Positions 1 through 7,335 of a DNA stretch of 24,748 nt are shown here, one piece after another (the stretch's first letter is position 1; every line of letters starts with the position of its first letter). The position numbers and the translations under genes were made by a program. Source of the stretch: JBJENW01 sp051880395. Lineage in GTDB: Bacteria > Bacillota > Clostridia > Lachnospirales > Lachnospiraceae. The notes beneath the pieces are model-generated. The model worked only from the letters and a program-made list of their open reading frames with translations. It had not been told where the DNA came from and ran no database searches. The stretch lies in assembly GCA_051880395.1 (NCBI GenBank), contig JBJENW010000036.1:1-24748 (forward strand), in the 5' to 3' direction.

Positions 1-807
<807 letters not shown>

Positions 808-833
808 AAATTTTGTTGAAAAAAGATTTTATC

Positions 834-862
834 TTTACATATATTTACAAAAATGCTAGAAT
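834..862 (+). promoter_or_regulatory. SigA-type promoter for the coiled-coil gene
   Basis: A -35 TTTACA (834-839) and a -10 TAGAAT (857-862) are separated by 17 bases. A TGC extended -10 element lies directly upstream of the -10. It sits 27 bases after the chemoreceptor stop codon and would give a leader of about 80 nt. Confidence 0.65.
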
Positions 863-893
863 AAAAAGAAGAACATTTGCTATTTTGACAGAA

Positions 894-924
894 AAAGTCA
901 GAGGGCAGACGGTCCTCTGGCTTT
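894..924 (+). promoter_or_regulatory. Leader hairpin upstream of the coiled-coil gene
   Basis: An 11-bp stem (894-904 with 914-924, one G-U pair) closes a nine-base loop. Only a few U residues follow and they lie inside the stem, so it is a weak terminator at best. It may be an attenuator or a stabilising 5' hairpin. The ribosome binding site at 933-940 begins nine bases downstream. Confidence 0.45.
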
Positions 925-948
925 ATGAGACTAAGGGAGGAAACAGAC

Positions 949-2115
949 ATGGGGAGCATGGTGACAAGACAGCGTATTACGAATACGAATGGGGACAGAC
1001 AATTTTTACGAGAAAGAGAACTAGAAAAAGAGCGTGAAAATGCAGAAAAAGAGGATTTTTTATTACATCAGATCGATGAATTTCGAGATAAAGCGAAGCA
1101 GCTACAGGCATTAGTGGCCAAAAAAGAAAATAAAGTGCAGGAGCTGCAGAGCATCGTTGATGAAAGCGAAGATAAAGCAGAAAAATTAAAAAATATTTTG
1201 AACGAACGCCAGACAGAAGCCGATAAAGTGTTGAAGACCTTTGAGGAACAGGTGAAAATTCTGATCGATCGTGTGCAGGAATGTGTCTTGCGATTAGATT
1301 CCAACATAACAGAGCAAATAAAAAATAATAGTGAGAGAACAGGGCAGGGAATAGAGAAAAAAATATCCGCTGCTTTATTTGGTATACAAAAAAAGATTGA
1401 AGAGCAGATCGTACAGTTTGATCAGACATTTGGGGAGGACACGGAAAGACTAAGCGGTCAGATTGAAGAGCAGATAAAAGAATTAGAAGACCGCCTGGAC
1501 CGGACGATCACAAAAACAGAAAAAATAACGTCACGTGTGACGGAACAGATTTCGGATACAGAGGCGTTATTAGAACAGCTAAAAGTGGATTCGGAGGTTT
1601 TGAACCATAATTTCGAGGATACATCTGCAAAGACATTACAGCAGATGCGTGAAAAAGCAGAGCAGAATGCACAAGAGCTGCAAAAAGATTCCGAGCGGAT
1701 CCTGCAGCAGATGCAAACGCAGACGCTGCAGTTGCAGAAACAGTTGCAGGAAATGCTGGTAAAGCAGAACCAGGGAATCAGAGAAAAGTGTGAAAAAACA
1801 GATCAGGATCTTCAAAAGAAAACAGAAGAAATAAAAGAAATCTTAGAAACAATAAAGAATACGTTAGAAGAAGAACAAAAGAAAAACGATTCTGCAAAAG
1901 AAGAAATAATAGAGAAAATGCATATAGAAAATGTGAATATTTATGGAGAAATGCAGAAAATAAGAGAAGAATTCCCTAAGAAATTCGACGAAATAGAGGA
2001 AAATATACAAGATTTGAAGGGAACAAAGCTTTTTGGAAAGATATCGGCAATCTTTTCGGCTTTGACATTTATAGTTGTTTTGTTGTATATTATATTTTCG
2101 ATGGGACTTATTTAG
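949..2115 (+). CDS. Tail-anchored long coiled-coil protein of unknown function
   Basis: I do not recognise a named family. The start at 949 is chosen because an AAGGGAGG ribosome binding site ends eight bases upstream; an in-frame ATG at 925 precedes that site. The 388-residue product is almost entirely charged, Glu/Lys/Gln-rich heptad sequence, predicting an extended coiled coil from about residue 15 to 355. It ends in a single hydrophobic stretch of about 20 residues (IFSALTFIVVLLYIIF) only a few residues from the C-terminus. There is no N-terminal signal sequence, so the expected topology is a cytoplasmic rod anchored to the membrane at its tail. It lies after a chemoreceptor and before a pyrophosphatase gene but has its own promoter. 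Roles in chemosensory array spacing, envelope organisation or division are conceivable but not shown by the sequence. Confidence 0.8.
   Translation: MGSMVTRQRITNTNGDRQFLRERELEKERENAEKEDFLLHQIDEFRDKAKQLQALVAKKENKVQELQSIVDESEDKAEKLKNILNERQTEADKVLKTFEEQVKILIDRVQECVLRLDSNITEQIKNNSERTGQGIEKKISAALFGIQKKIEEQIVQFDQTFGEDTERLSGQIEEQIKELEDRLDRTITKTEKITSRVTEQISDTEALLEQLKVDSEVLNHNFEDTSAKTLQQMREKAEQNAQELQKDSERILQQMQTQTLQLQKQLQEMLVKQNQGIREKCEKTDQDLQKKTEEIKEILETIKNTLEEEQKKNDSAKEEIIEKMHIENVNIYGEMQKIREEFPKKFDEIEENIQDLKGTKLFGKISAIFSALTFIVVLLYIIFSMGLI
2062..2091 (+). promoter_or_regulatory. Possible internal promoter for the pyrophosphatase gene
   Basis: TTGACA (2062-2067) and TATATT (2086-2091) are 18 bases apart. 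They lie inside the 3' end of the coiled-coil gene, about 70 bases before the pyrophosphatase start. The region also encodes a hydrophobic helix, which is naturally T-rich, so a chance match is possible. Confidence 0.4.
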
Positions 2116-2158
2116 AACGGGTCTCTTAATTCTGTGATAAAGGAAATATGAGGATATT

Positions 2159-3820
2159 ATGGGTACAAAAATGGAAGAAAACAAAGAAAAAATCTGGGTG
2201 ATCGGACACAAGAATCCCGATACCGACTCGATTTGTTCCGCAATTGCGTATGCAAATCTGAAAAATGCGAGCAGCGATGGCGAATATGTGCCGAAAAGAG
2301 CTGGAAATGTAAATGGTGAAACACAGTTTGTTTTGGATTATTTTGGGGTACAGGCTCCGGAATATGTGGAAAATGCAGGTGCGCAGGTCAAAGATTTGCA
2401 GATCACAAAGACAAAAGGTGTTAGCAGTCATCTGTCGATGAAACGTGCATGGGAGTTAATGAAATCTGAAAATGTCGTAACGCTTCCAATCGTGAAACCG
2501 GACAAGTCTATGGACGGATTGATCGTAACGTTTGATATTGCACAATCTTATATGGATGTATATGATAACAGTGTTTTGTCTACTGCTCGTACACAGTATA
2601 AAAATATACTAGAAACCATTAACGGTACGATGGTCTATGGAAATGAGCATGGATATTTCATTACAGGAAAAGTGGTGATTGGTGCGTCAAGTGCAGATGT
2701 CATCGAGGGAGCTGTGAAACGGGACGATCTTGTTATTTTGGGAAACAGAGAGGATGCGCAGAGAAGTGCACTTGAGCAGGAAGCAAGTTGTATTATCGCT
2801 TGCAACGATGCAAAGTTCAGTGAGGAGATCTGCAAGCTTGCTGTAGAAAAGCGTTGTATGCTGATAACAACACCATATGATACATTTACGGTGGCACGTC
2901 TCATCAATCAGAGTATTCCAATCAAATTTGTGATGAAAAAAGAGGACCTTGTGACATTCGAGTTGGATGATTATGTGGATGAAGTAAAAGATGTGATGTC
3001 GAAGGAACGTCATCGTGATTTCCCGGTATTAGATGATCACGGAAAATACGTTGGTATGATCTCACGTCGAAATCTGATGGCAACCAATAAGAAAAAAGTG
3101 ATCTTGGTGGATCACAATGAAAAGTCTCAAGCGGTTGATGGTATTGATGCAGCAGAAATTCAGGAAATCATCGATCATCACAGAATCGGAAGTTTAGAGA
3201 CAAATGGCCCGGTTTACTTCAGAAATCAGCCGTTGGGCTGTACGGCGACGATTGTTTACCAGATGTATCAGGAACAGGGTGTGGAGATTACGAAGGAGAT
3301 CGCAGGTCTGCTCTGTTCTGCCATTCTTTCTGATACTTTGATGTATCGCTCCCCTACTTGCACACCGTTCGATAAAGAAGTGTGCGAAAAACTTGCAAAG
3401 ATTGCAGAAATTGAAGTAGAACCGTATGCAATCGAAATGTTTACAGCGGGAAGCGATTTTAAATCAAAAACACCGGAAGAAATCTTTTTCCAGGATTTTA
3501 AAATGTTTTTTGCAAATGACAGTTCTTTTGGAGTTGGTCAGATCAGTGCCATGGGAGAAGGTGTACTCCGGGAAGTAAAAGAAAAATTACTTCCATATAT
3601 GGAGACGGCCAGAAAAGAAAAAAATGCAGATATGGTCTTTATTATGCTTACCAATATTCTGGATGAATCAACAGAGATGATCTTTGCTGGTGAAGGTGCG
3701 GAAAATCTGGTACGTAATGCTTACCATACAGAGGCAGTGGAAGGCAGATATGTACTTCCGGGTGTCGTTTCACGTAAGAAACAGTTGATTCCTTCTTTTA
3801 TGGAAGCACTGCAGGCGTAG
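2159..3820 (+). CDS. ppaC: Manganese-dependent inorganic pyrophosphatase (type II, CBS and DRTGG domains)
   Basis: This cytoplasmic enzyme hydrolyses pyrophosphate to two phosphates and so drives biosynthetic reactions. It is a DHH-family type II pyrophosphatase of 553 residues, far longer than the roughly 310-residue simple form. The extra length is a regulatory insert between residues of about 75 and 305: CBS, DRTGG, then CBS. The catalytic N-terminal motif GHKNPDTDSIC carries His17, Asp21 and Asp23. After the insert come Asp318-His319-Asn320 and the DHH motif at 339-341. The DHHA2 domain ends with SRKKQ at 538-542, the phosphate-binding signature. In this family CBS domains bind adenine nucleotides and change activity. 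The start is supported by a GAGG motif five bases upstream. The next gene begins three bases after the stop. Confidence 0.95.
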   Translation: MGTKMEENKEKIWVIGHKNPDTDSICSAIAYANLKNASSDGEYVPKRAGNVNGETQFVLDYFGVQAPEYVENAGAQVKDLQITKTKGVSSHLSMKRAWELMKSENVVTLPIVKPDKSMDGLIVTFDIAQSYMDVYDNSVLSTARTQYKNILETINGTMVYGNEHGYFITGKVVIGASSADVIEGAVKRDDLVILGNREDAQRSALEQEASCIIACNDAKFSEEICKLAVEKRCMLITTPYDTFTVARLINQSIPIKFVMKKEDLVTFELDDYVDEVKDVMSKERHRDFPVLDDHGKYVGMISRRNLMATNKKKVILVDHNEKSQAVDGIDAAEIQEIIDHHRIGSLETNGPVYFRNQPLGCTATIVYQMYQEQGVEITKEIAGLLCSAILSDTLMYRSPTCTPFDKEVCEKLAKIAEIEVEPYAIEMFTAGSDFKSKTPEEIFFQDFKMFFANDSSFGVGQISAMGEGVLREVKEKLLPYMETARKEKNADMVFIMLTNILDESTEMIFAGEGAENLVRNAYHTEAVEGRYVLPGVVSRKKQLIPSFMEALQA

Positions 3821-3823
3821 CAT

Positions 3824-4423
3824 ATGGAAAAACAGCATTGGAAACCAGGAAATATGCTTTATCCGGTTCCGGCCGTAATGGTGAGTTGTGCGCGTCCGGG
3901 AGAGAAACCGAATATCTTGACGGTTGCGTGGACAGGCACGGTTTGTACGAATCCACCGATGCTTTCCATTTCGGTCCGGCCGGAACGCTACTCTTATGAT
4001 ATTTTAAAAGAGACGAATGAATTTGTCGTGAATCTGACTACAAAGCGTTTAGTGCGTGCAGCGGATTTTTGTGGTGTACGCTCGGGACGAGAAGTAGATA
4101 AATACAAAGAGATGCATCTGACACCGCTGGAATCAAAATACATTCAGGCACCAGGCATAGCGGAAAGTCCAGTGAATATTGAATGTAAAGTGAAACAGGT
4201 GTTAGAACTCGGATCGCATCATCTGTTTCTTGCAGAAGTGCTAGGGGTATCCGTCGATGCAGCACTGTTGGATGAAAAAGGTTCCCTTCATTTAGAAAAA
4301 GCAGATTTGGCTGTATATTCGCATGGAAGGTATGTTTCTCTGGGAGAACAAATCGGAAGTTTTGGTTATTCTGTGCGAAAAAAAGCAGATAAGAAAAAGA
4401 AAAAAACAAAACGAAGAAAATAA
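3824..4423 (+). CDS. Flavin reductase-like, FMN-binding split-barrel protein
   Basis: The 199-residue protein matches the flavin reductase-like (flavoredoxin) family, which binds FMN and usually moves electrons between NAD(P)H, flavin and a partner. Visible family features are the N-terminal PVPAVMVSC strand, the TVAWTGTVCTNPPMLSISVRP core and the NEFVVNL strand followed by the AADFCGVRSGREVDKY segment. The physiological partner cannot be read from the sequence. It follows the pyrophosphatase gene with three bases between stop and start, so translation is probably coupled; no strong ribosome binding site is seen. The last 15 or so residues are an unusual lysine/arginine tail (about 10 of 15 basic). 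It ends at the convergent terminator. Confidence 0.85.
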   Translation: MEKQHWKPGNMLYPVPAVMVSCARPGEKPNILTVAWTGTVCTNPPMLSISVRPERYSYDILKETNEFVVNLTTKRLVRAADFCGVRSGREVDKYKEMHLTPLESKYIQAPGIAESPVNIECKVKQVLELGSHHLFLAEVLGVSVDAALLDEKGSLHLEKADLAVYSHGRYVSLGEQIGSFGYSVRKKADKKKKKTKRRK

Positions 4424-4424
4424 A

Positions 4425-4460
4425 AAAACCTGTCCGGTAGGAAAAGCCGGGCAGGTTTTA
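4425..4460. terminator. Bidirectional terminator between convergent operons
   Basis: A 13-bp stem (4425-4437 with 4447-4459, one G-U pair) has a run of A on its left and T on its right. It can therefore act as a rho-independent terminator for both strands. It lies between the flavin reductase stop and the DUF4364 stop. Confidence 0.85.
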
Positions 4461-4973
4461 TTGTATCAACTGATCCATCAGATAGGCAAAAATATCATCA
4501 CTCTGCTTTCGCCAGTTGTCGCAGACGGCGGTAGCCTGTTCTTTATTTGAAACAGTGATGGTCAGGTCGATCAATGGCTCTTCTTTTTCTTTTAACATAC
4601 AGCGTACAGCGTAGCGGTGATTGGTTGTCTTGTAATAGTCAGCGGTTACAGCTGTCTCGTTTTTTAAACGGATCTGATTCGTCTGCAGATAGCTCTGAAT
4701 ATCTTCTTTGATCGCAGACGAAAGCTTTTCGTGAAAAAAAGCGATGGTTTCTTTGCCGGAAGGCGTGATGTAATATTGTGTATTATTATAGGTCGATTCG
4801 GTACGGACCAGTTCCGAAGAAATCAGATCGTTTAATGTTTGCTGTAAAGTAAAATAGTTGGTGTAATCTTTTTCAAGTATAAAATTTGCAATTTGTGTAT
4901 TTGTCAATGGAAAATCAACCGCATCTAGCATGTATAGAATGATCAATTTATAGATCATCAATGGTTCAGCCAA
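4458..4973 (-). CDS. DUF4364 family protein (winged-helix-like)
   Basis: The 171-residue product resembles the DUF4364 family, found mainly in clostridia and without an assigned function. Residues of about 1-80 look like a winged-helix module: an MIYKLIILYML helix, the LTNTQIANFIL helix, a FTLQQTLNDLISSELV recognition-type helix and a beta wing ending in YYITPSGKETI. The C-terminal half is mixed alpha/beta (LTITVSNKEQA) and could bind a ligand or form a dimer. The start is a TTG at 4973, preferred because a GAGGAGGG ribosome binding site lies about seven bases upstream; an ATG six codons in has no such site. It is the last gene of a three-gene operon, 12 bases after the radical SAM gene. A regulatory role is inferred from the fold only. 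Confidence 0.8.
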   Translation of the reverse strand: MAEPLMIYKLIILYMLDAVDFPLTNTQIANFILEKDYTNYFTLQQTLNDLISSELVRTESTYNNTQYYITPSGKETIAFFHEKLSSAIKEDIQSYLQTNQIRLKNETAVTADYYKTTNHRYAVRCMLKEKEEPLIDLTITVSNKEQATAVCDNWRKQSDDIFAYLMDQLIQ

Positions 4974-4985
4974 AAAAATCCCTCC

Positions 4986-5933
4986 TCAAGATTGATGAAA
5001 ATAACGTCCCTGATATGTGTCATATTCTTTTAAAAGCTGATTGATTCGATTTAAAACCTGCATCTTTTTTTTACTCCACAGAGGAGCGATCAACTGTTCG
5101 CTCGGTCCGTCACCGGTTAGCCGGTGAACCACAAGATCAGGGGACAGGTGCTCTAAACAATGAATCACCAGATGACAATAATCGTCGCAGTCCGGCAAAT
5201 AAAATGGATGTGTTTGATAATAATCGGCTAAATCTGTATCGGCTAAAATGTGCAAAAGCTGAAGTTTCACTCCTTGAATCGGCATTTGTGAGATATAGTC
5301 TACGGACTGAAGAATTCGCGAAATGTCTTCGCCCGGAAGACCAAGAATCAAATGGACGATCACATCAATACCAAGTGCGCGAAGATTTTGAACTGCGGTG
5401 TCAAATGTGGACAATGGGTATCCACGCCTAATAAAGGAGGCGGTGTCTTCGTGAATTGTCTGTAATCCTAATTCTACCCAGACTGGCTTGATATGATTCA
5501 ATTCGTCTAGCAGTGAAAGAACATCCGAATCGAGACAATCCGGTCGTGTTGCAATTGAGAGAACCGCTATGTCTGGTTGCATAATTGCTTCTGTAAAAAT
5601 ACGACGAAGATAGTCTACGGGTGCATAGGTATTTGTAAATGCCTGGAAATAGGCAATATAGCGGGAACAGTGTATACGTGAAGAAAGGCGCATCTTCGCC
5701 TCCTGAATCTGCTCCTGTATGGAAAGTTCTTTTGGTGCGGCAAAATCGCCGGAACCGCCGCGGCTGCAAAAAATGCAGCCGTTGGTGCCGAGCGTACCGT
5801 CACGATTCGGGCAGGTCATATTGCCGTTTAAGGCCAGACGGTATATTTTTTCATGGTACGTCTGTTTTAAATAATAATCTAATGAATAATAACGTTTTTC
5901 GCCCCAGCGAGTGTTTGCGTGTTTTAAAGTCAT
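4986..5933 (-). CDS. Radical SAM protein, YhcC/TIGR01212 family
   Basis: The 315-residue protein is a radical SAM enzyme of the YhcC type, related to the Elp3-like group. Its substrate is not firmly established. The N-terminus has the family's WGEKRYYSL and KIYRLALNG segments. The iron-sulfur ligands follow as Cys41, Cys53 and Cys56 (CX11CX2C), then a GGSGDFA glycine motif. Further family features are YFQAFTNTYAP, SIATRPDCL, VWVELGLQT and VIVHLILGLPGE. It sits 12 bases downstream of malic enzyme, with an AAGGGA ribosome binding site in the gap, so it is probably co-transcribed. No metabolic link to malate is apparent. The family call is secure; the biochemical role is open. Confidence 0.9.
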   Translation of the reverse strand: MTLKHANTRWGEKRYYSLDYYLKQTYHEKIYRLALNGNMTCPNRDGTLGTNGCIFCSRGGSGDFAAPKELSIQEQIQEAKMRLSSRIHCSRYIAYFQAFTNTYAPVDYLRRIFTEAIMQPDIAVLSIATRPDCLDSDVLSLLDELNHIKPVWVELGLQTIHEDTASFIRRGYPLSTFDTAVQNLRALGIDVIVHLILGLPGEDISRILQSVDYISQMPIQGVKLQLLHILADTDLADYYQTHPFYLPDCDDYCHLVIHCLEHLSPDLVVHRLTGDGPSEQLIAPLWSKKKMQVLNRINQLLKEYDTYQGRYFHQS

Positions 5934-5945
5934 TGAATGATTCCC

Positions 5946-7097
5946 TTACTGAATGTGAGATTTTACAGCGTTGCTGACTACCTCGGCTACACGAGGATCA
6001 AAGGCTTCCGGCATGATAAAGTCTTCGTTTAATTTATCATCCGGTACAAGCGATGCGATTGCCTGTGCAGCAGCCAGTTTCATTTCTTCTGTGATCTGTT
6101 TTGCGTGTCCTTCAAGGGCACCTTTAAAGATACCAGGGAACGCAACGACGTTATTGACCTGATTCGGGAAATCACTCCGTCCGGTTCCCACAACTTTTGC
6201 ACCAGCTTTTTTTGCAACATCCGGCATGATTTCTGGTACCGGATTTGCCATGGCAAAGAGGATCGCATCTTTATTCATAGAGGACACCATTTCAGGAGTA
6301 ACGATATTTGGAGCGGAAACACCGACGAAAATATCGGCACCTTTTAAAGCATCTGCAAGTGTGCCTTTTTGATTGTTTAGGTTGGTTACTTCAGTCATTT
6401 TTTTCTGCATCCAGTTTAAATCTGGATAGTCTTTCCCGATGATTCCGAGACGATCACACATGGTGACATCTTTAAAACCATAGGTCAGAAGCAGTTTCGT
6501 GATGGCAACTCCGGCGGAGCCGGCGCCGTTTACAACGACACGGCAGTTTTCTTTTTCTTTTCCGGTTACTTTTAGTGCGTTGATGATGCCGGCTAATACA
6601 ACGATCGCGGTGCCGTGCTGGTCATCGTGAAATACTGGGATATCTAACATCTCTTTCAGACGTTCTTCAATTTCAAAGCAGCGTGGAGCGGAGATATCTT
6701 CCAGATTGATACCGCCAAACCCAGGTGCAAGATTTTTGACTGCCTGGATGATCTCTTCTGTGTCCTGGGTATCAAGGCAGATCGGAACAGCATTGACATT
6801 TCCGAATTCTTTGAAGAGAACACATTTGCCTTCCATGACAGGCATGGCAGCGTATGGTCCGATGTTTCCAAGACCGAGAACAGCACTTCCATCGGATACG
6901 ACAGCAACGGTGTTTGCTTTCATTGTATATGTATAGACTTCTGATGGGTTTTCGGCAATGATCTTACAAGGTTCAGCGACACCCGGGGTATATGCGATAG
7001 CAAGATCTTCGCGGGATTTGACAGGCGCTTTTGCAACGGTTTCTAATTTTCCATTCCACTGTTTGTGGAGAAAGACTGCTTTTTCACTGGTATTCAT
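5946..7097 (-). CDS. NAD(P)-dependent malic enzyme
   Basis: This cytoplasmic enzyme oxidatively decarboxylates malate to pyruvate, CO2 and NAD(P)H. At 383 residues it is the short bacterial form without a phosphotransacetylase-like extension. Tyr36 lies in the AIAYTPGVAEPC motif and Lys91 in PVMEGK; both match catalytic residues of the family. GINLEDISAPRCFEIE and VFHDDQHGTA supply divalent metal ligands. The Rossmann motif is VVNGAGSAGVA, and FAMANPVPE lies near the cofactor site. The sequence alone does not separate NAD from NADP preference. The ATG at 7097 has an AAAGGAG ribosome binding site about eight bases upstream and a good promoter. It is first in an operon with the radical SAM and DUF4364 genes. 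Confidence 0.94.
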   Translation of the reverse strand: MNTSEKAVFLHKQWNGKLETVAKAPVKSREDLAIAYTPGVAEPCKIIAENPSEVYTYTMKANTVAVVSDGSAVLGLGNIGPYAAMPVMEGKCVLFKEFGNVNAVPICLDTQDTEEIIQAVKNLAPGFGGINLEDISAPRCFEIEERLKEMLDIPVFHDDQHGTAIVVLAGIINALKVTGKEKENCRVVVNGAGSAGVAITKLLLTYGFKDVTMCDRLGIIGKDYPDLNWMQKKMTEVTNLNNQKGTLADALKGADIFVGVSAPNIVTPEMVSSMNKDAILFAMANPVPEIMPDVAKKAGAKVVGTGRSDFPNQVNNVVAFPGIFKGALEGHAKQITEEMKLAAAQAIASLVPDDKLNEDFIMPEAFDPRVAEVVSNAVKSHIQ

Positions 7098-7132
7098 TTT
7101 TGTAACTCCTTTACATTGTAATAACTAACTTT

Positions 7133-7161
7133 ATAATAGCATTAAAATTTTTACAAATCAA
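7133..7161 (-). promoter_or_regulatory. SigA-type promoter of the malic enzyme operon
   Basis: On the minus strand a -35 TTGATT (7156-7161) and a -10 TATTAT (7133-7138) are 17 bases apart. TGC lies directly before the -10, giving an extended -10. Transcription would start about 30 bases upstream of the malic enzyme start codon. Confidence 0.7.
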
Positions 7162-7173
7162 GGAAAAAAGGAC

Positions 7174-7202
7174 TTCCTATTTGCAGAAAAGTGGTGTATA
7201 AT
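7174..7202 (+). promoter_or_regulatory. Possible promoter of rho
   Basis: A perfect -10 TATAAT (7197-7202) is preceded at 17 bases by a poor -35, TTCCTA (7174-7179). It is divergent from the malic enzyme promoter, whose -35 is 12 bases away. It would produce a leader of about 125 nt before rho. Confidence 0.5.
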
Positions 7203-7248
7203 ATCTCTCAGAAAGAGAGATCTGAGTGAAAATTCACATGTGTGAATT
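7203..7248 (+). promoter_or_regulatory. Hairpin and palindrome in the rho leader
   Basis: Just after the -10 element a 7-bp stem with a five-base loop can form at 7203-7221. It is followed by an 18-base interrupted palindrome at 7231-7248, with arms AATTCACA and TGTGAATT around TG. The second could be a DNA operator, since its loop is too small for a stable RNA hairpin. No T-run follows either, so they are not ordinary terminators. Confidence 0.4.
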
Positions 7249-7335
7249 CTATGGGACGTCAGATTTAAATCAGGAAGTAGTCATATCAAAATCAGATAAA
7301 ATTTCAAAATATATAAAAAATAAGGAGAAACGTGG

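Noticed and set aside
977..1429. 150-codon minus-strand frame opposite the coiled-coil gene
   Set aside because: Long antisense frames are expected opposite Glu/Lys/Gln-rich coding sequence, and the product is a Phe/Leu-rich shadow.
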